Shown here piece after piece: positions 34,042-39,836 of a DNA stretch of 39,836 bases (position 1 is the first letter of the stretch; every line of letters starts with the position of its first letter). Location of the stretch: positions 53,968 to 93,803 of the forward strand of contig MSHM01000017.1 of NCBI GenBank assembly GCA_001941225.1, read 5' to 3'. This DNA is from Oscillospiraceae bacterium Zagget12 (lineage in GTDB: Bacteria; Bacillota; Clostridia; UBA1381). The notes beneath the pieces are model-generated. The model had not been told where the DNA came from. It made no database searches and saw nothing but the letters and a program-made list of their open reading frames with translations. A program made the position numbers and the translations under genes.

Positions 34042-34845
34042 ATGAAATTAGGATTTATAGGCGGCGGAAATATGGGCGGCGCGATTATCGGCGGAATAAT
34101 AAACGCGCGGATTGCCGCGCCGTCGGACATACTTGTTTCGGACGCTAACCCGTCCGCGCTTGCGAAAATAAGCGCCGAGTACGGAGTTAATACCACAAAC
34201 GATAACAAAGAAACGGCGGAAAAATCGGATATATTGTTTTTATGCGTAAAGCCGCAGTTTGTATATTTTGTAATTAACGAGATAAAGGACAGCGTTTCGG
34301 AAAACACGGTAATTGTTTCGATAGTTGCGGGACAGTCAATCGAGGCTCTTACAGACGCGTTCGGCAGAGATATAAAGCTTGTGCGCGTAATGCCGAACAC
34401 ACCGGCATTGGTTGGCGAGGGAATGTCGGCAGTTTCACCGAATAAAAATATTTCCTCATCGGAAAGCGCGGTTATTGAGCAAATTTTCAACAGTTTCGGC
34501 AAATGCGAGATAGTGCCCGAAAACCTTATGGACGCGGTAACGGCTGTAAACGGTTCCTCGCCCGCGTACGTGTTTATGATGATTGAGGCAATGGCGGACG
34601 CGGCTGTTATGGGAGGTATGCCGAGAAGTCAGGCGTACACCTTTGCGGCGCAGGCTGTTATGGGCAGCGCGAAAATGGTGCTTGAAACGGGAAAGCACCC
34701 GGGCGAGCTGAAGGATATGGTATGCTCACCCGCCGGAACCACAATAGACGCTGTAGCGGTGCTTGAATCCGAGGGGTTCAGATATGCTATGATCAAGGCG
34801 ATGGCGGCTTGTATGGAAAAGTCCAAAGAACTAGGTAAAAAATAA
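34042..34845 (+). CDS. proC: Pyrroline-5-carboxylate reductase
   Basis: This enzyme makes proline by NAD(P)H-dependent reduction of pyrroline-5-carboxylate. The 267 residues are the usual length. The N-terminal dinucleotide fold GFIGGGNMGGAIIGG and RVMPNTPALVGEGMSA, followed by the C-terminal signature near MGGMPRSQAYTFAAQ, are diagnostic. The PAGTTIDAVAVLE end motif is intact. The ATG at 34042 is taken because GGAG lies 6 nt upstream. Longer in-frame versions from 34003 would add the [10 protein letters not shown] peptide encoded by the hairpin cassette. It is followed by an 18-bp hairpin. Confidence 0.95.
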   Translation: MKLGFIGGGNMGGAIIGGIINARIAAPSDILVSDANPSALAKISAEYGVNTTNDNKETAEKSDILFLCVKPQFVYFVINEIKDSVSENTVIVSIVAGQSIEALTDAFGRDIKLVRVMPNTPALVGEGMSAVSPNKNISSSESAVIEQIFNSFGKCEIVPENLMDAVTAVNGSSPAYVFMMIEAMADAAVMGGMPRSQAYTFAAQAVMGSAKMVLETGKHPGELKDMVCSPAGTTIDAVAVLESEGFRYAMIKAMAACMEKSKELGKK

Positions 34846-34850
34846 GAAAA

Positions 34851-34896
34851 ATACAACAAAGCCACCGACTCTATCATATCGGTGGCTTTGTTGTAT
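34851..34896. terminator. 18-bp hairpin after proC
   Basis: ATACAACAAAGCCACCGA (34851-34868) pairs perfectly with 34879-34896 around a 10-nt loop. The 3' arm is T-rich (TTTGTTGTAT) but no pure T-run follows. It lies between the convergent proC and dgt genes. Confidence 0.75.
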
Positions 34897-34903
34897 ATGA
34901 ACG

Positions 34904-34928
34904 TAACATTGTATACCAAACAATGTTA
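34904..34928. repeat. 9-bp inverted repeat downstream of the proC hairpin
   Basis: TAACATTGT (34904-34912) and ACAATGTTA (34920-34928) are exact reverse complements with a 7-nt loop. There is no T-run. It may help stop dgt transcripts coming from the other side. Confidence 0.5.
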
Positions 34929-34978
34929 TAACTATTATACACCAAAAATATTTAAATTTCAATAGAAATTTTATACTT

Positions 34979-36187
34979 TTATAAAAAAAGTGATTTTTTA
35001 TTATTGTCAAAGTATGAAATATATTCTATAGGAGCCTTTTTATTGAAGATATACTCATATAAATCAATGAAATAGTCGTCCGTCATACTTGCGATATAGT
35101 CAACAACGATTTCATCGCAATTACTGTTTTCGGCATAATCATAATCCTTGAAACGGTTCGCATTGTTTACAAAGTCAATATGATGCCTGAATATCGGAGA
35201 TGATTTCACACCGCTTTTCAAATCCGAAAGCAGACGCGTGTATAATTCCTCAAACATAGGACGGATTTTTTTGTCATATACGTCCGCGATTTTGTGATTT
35301 TGATAAATAATCTCATAATTATCTTTTTTGCTGTTTTTCAGCGCGTTATAATGCGCGTCGTCGAGCTTTAAATAGTCCTTGCCGTAGCTGTTTTCAACTA
35401 TATTAACTATAAGATTGTTGATAATTGTCGCGTTGTATTTTCCTATTTCGCTTTCCTCAAATATATCCTCGCTGTCAATCAGCTTTGTTCTTGTCGCGTC
35501 CTGCCTGTCCTTGCCGATATACGCAATCATATCCGAAATGCGAACCGCACAGCCCTCGAGAGTCGACGGCACAAGCCGATTTATCGCCGATTTATCGATG
35601 TAGCACTCCTCAACCTTTTTATCGAATTCCTTAAAGCCGTCGAGTTTGGAACAATAATATTCCTTACATTCAAATTCACCGTTATGGCATAAAATACCGT
35701 CAAGAGTCTGCAAGCTGATATTCAGGCTGAAAATTTTATCCAGCACGCGCACGCTCTGCACATTGTGGTTAAAATATCTGCCGGTGTTCGCGTGATACAG
35801 CTCGTTAAGGAATTTTTCACCCGCGTGACCGAAAGGAGTATGACCGATGTCGTGTCCGAGAGCGATAGCCTCAATCAAGTCAAGGTCAAGCCCCAGCATT
35901 TTTCCTATATTGCGGGCAATACGCGAAACAAGCTGTACGTGCAGTGCGCGGTGGGAAATATCATCGTTTTTGTAAAAAGAAAACACCTGCGTTTTGTCGG
36001 CGTATCTGTTATAATACGGACTGTGCATTATTTTCTCCGTGTCCCTTACGAACGCTCCGCGCCATAGGCTCGCCTTGTCGTGGTTGGGGTTGCGGCGTAT
36101 CGCCTTATCGATAAATCCCTGCCCGTTTAAAAGCTCGTCATTTATTCTTTGCTGTAATTCATCGGAAAGTTTTTCATAGTTTAACAT
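34979..36187 (-). CDS. dgt: dGTP triphosphohydrolase-like HD-domain protein
   Basis: This HD-superfamily enzyme hydrolyses dNTPs (classically dGTP) to the nucleoside and triphosphate. The ATG at complement 36187 has AAAGGAGG 7 nt upstream and gives 402 residues. The N-terminal part holds RNPNHDKASLWRGAFVRDTEKI. The HD metal site is seen as H83 (HRALHVQ) and H112-D113 (ALGHDIGHTPFGHAGE), with a later HNVQSVRVL and RISDMIAYIGKDRQDA. Clostridial homologues are often placed before dnaG; here the gene is elsewhere. It is divergent from the surface-protein gene and has its own promoter. Confidence 0.9.
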   Translation of the reverse strand: MLNYEKLSDELQQRINDELLNGQGFIDKAIRRNPNHDKASLWRGAFVRDTEKIMHSPYYNRYADKTQVFSFYKNDDISHRALHVQLVSRIARNIGKMLGLDLDLIEAIALGHDIGHTPFGHAGEKFLNELYHANTGRYFNHNVQSVRVLDKIFSLNISLQTLDGILCHNGEFECKEYYCSKLDGFKEFDKKVEECYIDKSAINRLVPSTLEGCAVRISDMIAYIGKDRQDATRTKLIDSEDIFEESEIGKYNATIINNLIVNIVENSYGKDYLKLDDAHYNALKNSKKDNYEIIYQNHKIADVYDKKIRPMFEELYTRLLSDLKSGVKSSPIFRHHIDFVNNANRFKDYDYAENSNCDEIVVDYIASMTDDYFIDLYEYIFNKKAPIEYISYFDNNKKSLFL

Positions 36188-36220
36188 TGTTTTCCTCCTT
36201 TGAATGATGTAATATATTGT

Positions 36221-36249
36221 ATTATACCATAAAATCCCTAATATAACAA
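36221..36249 (-). promoter_or_regulatory. Promoter of dgt
   Basis: On the minus strand TTGTTA (36244-36249) and a perfect TATAAT (36221-36226) are 17 nt apart. The start codon lies about 27 nt past the predicted transcription start. Confidence 0.8.
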
Positions 36250-36279
36250 TAAAGTAATGGTAAATTAATATTTTTTGTA

Positions 36280-36308
36280 GTGACAAAACGGCTTAAATGT
36301 GGTACAAT
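36280..36308 (+). promoter_or_regulatory. Promoter of the surface protein-sortase genes
   Basis: GTGACA (36280-36285) and TACAAT (36303-36308) are separated by 17 nt, each one base from consensus. The surface protein ATG is about 38 nt past the expected start. Confidence 0.75.
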
Positions 36309-36352
36309 TATCTTTAAGAATGTTTATTTACACTGCAAAGGATGCGATAACA

Positions 36353-37437
36353 ATGAAAAAATTACTTAGCGGTATAACGGCGTTCGCTGCCGCATTGTTT
36401 ATGACAGTAAACGTAATTGCCGCAACTTCAAGTATTTCCATAAAAAATGATGCCGGAGATGATGTTTCGTACACCTATGAAACGGACGGCACGGCTGAAA
36501 CGGTGACGTCGATAAAATCATTAATGACCGAGCTTGATGGATTATCCGCTCAGGATTCCGTATTGCAAACGCTCACCGTAACGAGCGAAAGCGCCGATAA
36601 TTCACCGGTTGAGTTTAAGCTGAGATTGTCCGTTGCGGAGAACGCGGACGAGGATATTGCGGTGGAATACGCCGCGCTTGATTATTACAGCATACAAATT
36701 ACGGATACAGACGGAAATATAATATATTCCGACGAAGAGGAAACGGACGGAGCATACAAGGACATTCCGCTCGGGATATTAAACAAAAACAGCGGCGAGG
36801 AAAGCAGGATTTTTAACATCGCGCTGTCCGTAAACGAGAACGCGGATTTATCGCTTAAGGAAAGTGCGGAAATTTTGGATTGGAGTATTGTTTCCAATGC
36901 GTACATAGAGCCGGAAACCGAAACGGAAAACTCGGTTGAAGAAATTGCGCTTACCGAAGAGAACCGGGAGAATACGGAAAAAACGGGTACCGCGTATGAG
37001 GATAAATACGGAGTTGTAACTATGTCCGCGGGCGAATATGTCTGCGGAGAGGACATTGAATCGGGGTTGTATACGATGACGGGCAGCGGCAGGGTGCACA
37101 TATATACCGCCGAGGACGCTCTTAAAGCCACCGTTGCGCTAAGGGCTGAAAATGACGATTCCTCAAACGGCGTCAGTGAATACGTTATAAATCTTTCCGA
37201 CGGTGAAAGGATAGTTACCGAGGCTGATGTGAAATTCACTCCGTATACCGAGCCGAAAGCGACCGCCTCGCCGAGTCCGACAAAAGCCGAGGATAATGAT
37301 TCCGATACGGCGGCATCTTCCTAAAAACCAATCCGAAAACGGGCGATAACATGCATACAGCAGTGCTTTCCGCTGCGGCGGTTATTGCATTGGCAGCCGC
37401 GTTTTATATTGAAATAAGGAAAAGAAAACAGCATTAA
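36353..37437 (+). pseudogene. Secreted surface protein with NPKTG sortase signal in the -1 frame
   Basis: The ATG at 36353 follows AAAGGA and opens a signal peptide (KKLLSGITAFAAALFMTVNV, ending near AAT). The body (about 25-320) is acidic, rich in beta-strand-like segments. It includes a GEYVCGEDIESGLYTMTGSG stretch like that of other Firmicutes surface proteins, then a Thr/Ser/Pro/Ala-rich stalk. The main frame stops at 37322. In the -1 frame, from about 37303, the sequence continues with NPKTGDN, a hydrophobic helix (VLSAAAVIALAAAFYI) and RKRKQH, stopping at 37437. This is a complete sortase sorting signal, so one base appears to be missing or a -1 shift occurs. Function unknown. Confidence 0.75.
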
Positions 37438-37456
37438 AAGAAAGGGCGTGTATGAT

Positions 37457-38212
37457 GTGAAGAGAAAAATTACCGTCATACAGGCTCTTTTAGTTTTGAT
37501 ATTCATTCTCTGCGCGGGATATGCGGGAAAGTATTTTTATGATGCGAATAAGGCGCAGAGCGAGTATGACACACTAAGGCAGACAGTTGAGAACAGCGCT
37601 CCGGCGGACGCGTCGGACGGATATATTGAAAAACGCGCCGATAACGGAATGTTGGAAAAATATTACCTATTATATACGCAAAACAGCGATATGGTCGGCT
37701 GGCTGAATATACCCGATACAGCAATAGATTATCCCGTTGTGCAGTACACCGACAATGATTTCTATCTTCACAGGAATTTTGAAAAGAAAAACAGTTACAG
37801 CGGCATACCGTTTCTTGATTATGAGTGCGCCGCGGACAGCACAAATAAGATTATTTACGCGCACAATATGAAGAACGGCTCTATGTTCGCCGCATTGAAC
37901 GAATATGCGGATAAGGAGTTTTATAACAGCCACAAGCGGATAAATTTTGATACTCTTTATGATGAGGGCGAATATGAGGTTATATCCGTTTTCTCCGTCA
38001 AGGTAGGCGTAAAGGACGAGTTTAAGTATTATGAATACACCGATTTGTCCGATGAGGAGCGCTTTTGCGAGTATACAGACAAATTAAAATCGCTTTCGCT
38101 GTACGATACGGACGCGGACGCGCAATGGGGCGACAGCTTGATTACACTGTCAACCTGCGCGTATCATACCTCCGATGAAAGATTTGTGGTAGCCGCGAAA
38201 AAAATAAAATGA
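37457..38212 (+). CDS. srtB: Class B sortase
   Basis: This membrane transpeptidase cleaves a sorting signal and anchors its substrate to the cell wall. The GTG at 37457 lies 10 nt after GAAAGGG; an upstream GTG at 37448 is too close to it. The 251 residues have an N-terminal membrane anchor (about 8-25), then the sortase domain: NIPDTAIDYPVVQ, YLHRNFE, the catalytic His in IIYAHNMKNGSMF, the catalytic Cys in TLSTCAY, and the catalytic Arg in DERFVV. The helical insertion before the TLSTC strand is typical of class B. It starts 20 nt after the NPKTG signal, so that protein is its likely substrate. Confidence 0.93.
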   Translation: MKRKITVIQALLVLIFILCAGYAGKYFYDANKAQSEYDTLRQTVENSAPADASDGYIEKRADNGMLEKYYLLYTQNSDMVGWLNIPDTAIDYPVVQYTDNDFYLHRNFEKKNSYSGIPFLDYECAADSTNKIIYAHNMKNGSMFAALNEYADKEFYNSHKRINFDTLYDEGEYEVISVFSVKVGVKDEFKYYEYTDLSDEERFCEYTDKLKSLSLYDTDADAQWGDSLITLSTCAYHTSDERFVVAAKKIK

Positions 38213-38231
38213 TGATTTTATATTAAAACTC

Positions 38232-38260
38232 TTGATATTTATGACGAAATGTAATATAAT
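38232..38260 (+). promoter_or_regulatory. Promoter of tRNA-Arg
   Basis: TTGATA (38232-38237) and a perfect TATAAT (38255-38260) are separated by 17 nt, 22 nt before the tRNA. Confidence 0.82.
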
Positions 38261-38282
38261 ATTTATCGTTGTGGAAACATAT

Positions 38283-38359
38283 GTCGCTATAGCTCAGTAG
38301 GATAGAGCGACCGCCTCCTAAGCGGTAGGCCGGAGGTTCGAATCCTCTTAGCGACGCCA
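38283..38359 (+). tRNA. tRNA-Arg (anticodon CCT)
   Basis: The acceptor stem GTCGCTA/TAGCGAC, the D-arm TAGCTCAGTAGGATAGAGC, the anticodon stem ACCGC/GCGGT with loop CTCCTAA, the GGTTCGAATCC T-arm and an encoded CCA are present. CCT reads the Arg codon AGG. Confidence 0.95.
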
Positions 38360-38398
38360 AAACCGAAACACATCGAAAACGGTATGTTTCGGTTTTTT
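38360..38398 (+). terminator. Terminator of tRNA-Arg
   Basis: AAACCGAAACA (38360-38370) pairs with TGTTTCGGTTT (38385-38395), 11 bp, followed by TTT. The first A overlaps the base after the CCA. Confidence 0.9.
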
Positions 38399-38429
38399 AT
38401 TTGCCTAAAACCTCAAAAGCATATTAAAC

Positions 38430-38458
38430 TTGCGCTTTAAAGTTTTTTCTGATATAAT
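38430..38458 (+). promoter_or_regulatory. Promoter of the metallophosphoesterase genes
   Basis: TTGCGC (38430-38435) and a perfect TATAAT (38453-38458) are 17 nt apart. The -35 matches the consensus in only four of six positions. Confidence 0.65.
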
Positions 38459-38486
38459 AATTCCATAAAGAACAAGGAGAAAATAT

Positions 38487-39185
38487 ATGGCACTATATAC
38501 AATCGCGGATTTGCATCTGCCTCTCGGAATAGATAAGCCTATGGATATATTCGGGAAAAATTGGGAGAATTACGTAGAGCGGCTCGCGGATAATTGGCAG
38601 AGCAATGTACGTGAAAACGACACAGTTGTATTGCCCGGAGATTTTTCATGGGCGACCTATCTGGAGCAGAGCGTCAAGGATTTTGAGTATCTTCACCGTC
38701 TCAACGGCAAAAAAATACTGTTAAAGGGCAATCATGACTACTGGTGGACGACAATGAATAAACTGCGTGAATTTGCCGCGCTTAACGGCTTTGGCGATAT
38801 AGAATTTCTACAGAATAATTCCTTTATGTACGAGGATATAGCCATATGCGGCACACGCGGCTGGATAAATCCCGCGTGGGACAATTTCAGTGGCGAGGAT
38901 AAAAAGATATTTGACAGGGAGGTACAGCGTCTTGAGCTTTCTTTAAGGCACGCGAGGGACTACAGCGAAATTTATGTGTTCACGCATTACCCGCCGATGC
39001 CGCTGTCAAAGGAAACGAACGCCTTTACCGAAATGATGAAACAATATCCCGTGACAAAATGTATGTATGGGCATCTTCACGGTGCGGCGCACAGAAACGC
39101 CGTAGAGGGCATTATAGACGGGATAGAATACAGATTGGTGTCGGGAGATTACACGGCGTTTAACCCGATAAAAATACACGATTAG
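38487..39185 (+). CDS. Calcineurin-like metallophosphoesterase
   Basis: This is a dinuclear metal hydrolase of 232 residues, similar to the conserved family with the GNHDYWW motif. Metal-site motifs are in order: ADLH (D8, H10), PGDFSW, KGNHDYWW, FTHYPP, and GHLHG. The natural substrate is not known. AAGGAGAAAA precedes the ATG. A second phosphoesterase gene follows after 13 nt, so they form a two-gene operon of the same superfamily but of different subfamilies. Confidence 0.9.
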   Translation: MALYTIADLHLPLGIDKPMDIFGKNWENYVERLADNWQSNVRENDTVVLPGDFSWATYLEQSVKDFEYLHRLNGKKILLKGNHDYWWTTMNKLREFAALNGFGDIEFLQNNSFMYEDIAICGTRGWINPAWDNFSGEDKKIFDREVQRLELSLRHARDYSEIYVFTHYPPMPLSKETNAFTEMMKQYPVTKCMYGHLHGAAHRNAVEGIIDGIEYRLVSGDYTAFNPIKIHD

Positions 39186-39198
39186 GAGCGTTAAAACT

Positions 39199-39711
39199 AT
39201 GAAACTTATGCTTGCGTCCGATATACACGGCTCGGCGTATTACGCGGAAAAAATGCGCGCGGCTTATATTAATGAAAATGCCGAAAGGCTGATACTGCTC
39301 GGCGATTTGCTTTATCACGGACCGAGAAATGATTTGCCGAAAGACTATGAGCCAAAAAAGGTTATAGAAATACTTAACGGAATGAAAAATGAGATATTGT
39401 GCGTGAGAGGGAACTGCGATACGGAGGTTGACCAGATGGTGCTTGACTTTCCGATAATGGCTGACTATGCCGTTATATACGTTGACGGAAAAACGATGTA
39501 TCTTACTCACGGTCATAAATTTAATCCCGATAATCCGCCTAAAATGAAGATGGGCGATTATCTTATAAACGGTCACACACATATACCCGCAAACGAGAAT
39601 AGGAGAGATTTCATATATATAAATACGGGTTCGGTATCAATACCCAAGGGTGGGAGCGGTCACACGTATATGATATATGAAAACGGTGAATTTATATTAA
39701 AAGAGCTTTAA
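39199..39711 (+). CDS. yfcE: YfcE-family phosphodiesterase
   Basis: This small calcineurin-fold phosphodiesterase of 170 residues is close to E. coli YfcE, which acts on artificial phosphodiesters. The metal motifs are SDIHGS (D8, H10), LLGDLLYHGPRN, VRGNCD, LTHGH and INGHTHIP, followed by NTGSVSIPKGG, which is typical of the subfamily. AGGAGC precedes the ATG. It is the last gene before a strong two-way terminator. Confidence 0.93.
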   Translation: MKLMLASDIHGSAYYAEKMRAAYINENAERLILLGDLLYHGPRNDLPKDYEPKKVIEILNGMKNEILCVRGNCDTEVDQMVLDFPIMADYAVIYVDGKTMYLTHGHKFNPDNPPKMKMGDYLINGHTHIPANENRRDFIYINTGSVSIPKGGSGHTYMIYENGEFILKEL

Positions 39712-39731
39712 AATGACTGAAATATTCCAAT

Positions 39732-39770
39732 AAAAAATGGCTTAAAACCTATGGTTTTAAGCCATTTTTT
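39732..39770. terminator. Bidirectional 18-bp terminator
   Basis: AAAAAATGGCTTAAAACC (39732-39749) pairs perfectly with 39753-39770 around TAT. A-run and T-run on the two flanks serve both yfcE and the minus-strand tRNA-Leu, whose 3' end overlaps it by one base. Confidence 0.92.
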
Positions 39771-39836
39771 GGTGCCGATGACCGGGGTCGAACCGGTACG
39801 GAGATTTCTCTCCACGGGATTTTAAGTCCCGGGCGT
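39770..39836 (-). tRNA. tRNA-Leu (anticodon TAA), 5' part beyond the window
   Basis: The minus strand shows the anticodon arm GGGACTTAAAATCCC with TAA, a long variable arm (CGTGGAGAGAAATCTCCG), the GGTTCGACCCC T-arm, the 3' acceptor half CATCGGC and an encoded CCA. The 5' acceptor and the D-arm are cut off by the window edge. Confidence 0.9.

Noticed and set aside
36685-37239. A serine-rich open frame on the minus strand
   Set aside because: It is an antisense shadow of the acidic surface protein and has no ribosome binding site.

Overview
The window looks like a chromosomal segment of an anaerobic, endospore-forming Gram-positive bacterium of the class Clostridia. The evidence is a spoIIGA-sigE-sigG cluster with Spo0A boxes, a glycyl radical enzyme with its activase, a flavodiiron-type protein, a sodium-pump decarboxylase operon, a class B sortase and an LtaS-like enzyme. 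Strong AGGAGG ribosome binding sites and TTGaca-17-TATAAT promoters are seen throughout. I see no phage, insertion sequence, CRISPR array or replication origin. The species cannot be named from the sequence alone.

Layout. 104-5229: the macromolecular-synthesis pair dnaG-rpoD, then prmA and an overlapping flavodiiron-like gene. 5337-10088: pgi, a small P-loop protein, thrC and a galactokinase-like GHMP kinase. 10099-12634: a terminator, a Spo0A-type promoter, spoIIGA, sigE and sigG. 12752-17189: a PucR/CdaR-type regulator, an S41 protease and an LtaS-like sulfatase-fold enzyme. 17199-20604 (minus strand): polysaccharide deacetylase (frameshifted), fba, a multi-zinc-ribbon protein and an Ogg-type glycosylase (frameshifted). 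20698-24546: glycyl radical enzyme, short activase and a GNAT. 24566-26703: argH (minus) with a long structured leader containing a tiny ORF, then tRNA-Gln and tRNA-Leu. 26747-28618: a DacF-like carboxypeptidase (frameshifted) and an RluB-type pseudouridine synthase. 28733-33995: a five-gene carboxyltransferase/biotin carrier/sodium pump operon. 34009-36249: proC and a divergent dGTPase-like gene. 36280-39836: a surface protein with a displaced sortase signal, its sortase B, tRNA-Arg, two metallophosphoesterases and a partial tRNA-Leu(TAA).

How the genes work together. Spo0A~P would switch on spoIIGA-sigE; SpoIIGA would then process pro-sigma-E, and sigma-G acts later in the forespore. The decarboxylase operon has both a methylmalonyl-CoA-type (12S-like) and a pyruvate/oxaloacetate-type (5S-like) carboxyltransferase around one biotin carrier and one membrane pump. 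It could therefore act as a transcarboxylase, as a sodium pump, or as both. The sortase B and the NPKTG-bearing protein upstream form a dedicated pair.

The most unusual observations are these. (1) A 29-nt identical hairpin plus Shine-Dalgarno cassette sits at the same distance before argH and proC. (2) A well-formed seven-codon leader ORF lies in the argH 5' leader. (3) A flavodiiron-like protein lacks two iron ligands. (4) A diol-dehydratase-like glycyl radical enzyme is paired with an activase that has no auxiliary cluster domain. (5) Four conserved genes are interrupted by single-base frameshifts, three of them one extra A in an A-run, so sequence error must be excluded before calling them pseudogenes.
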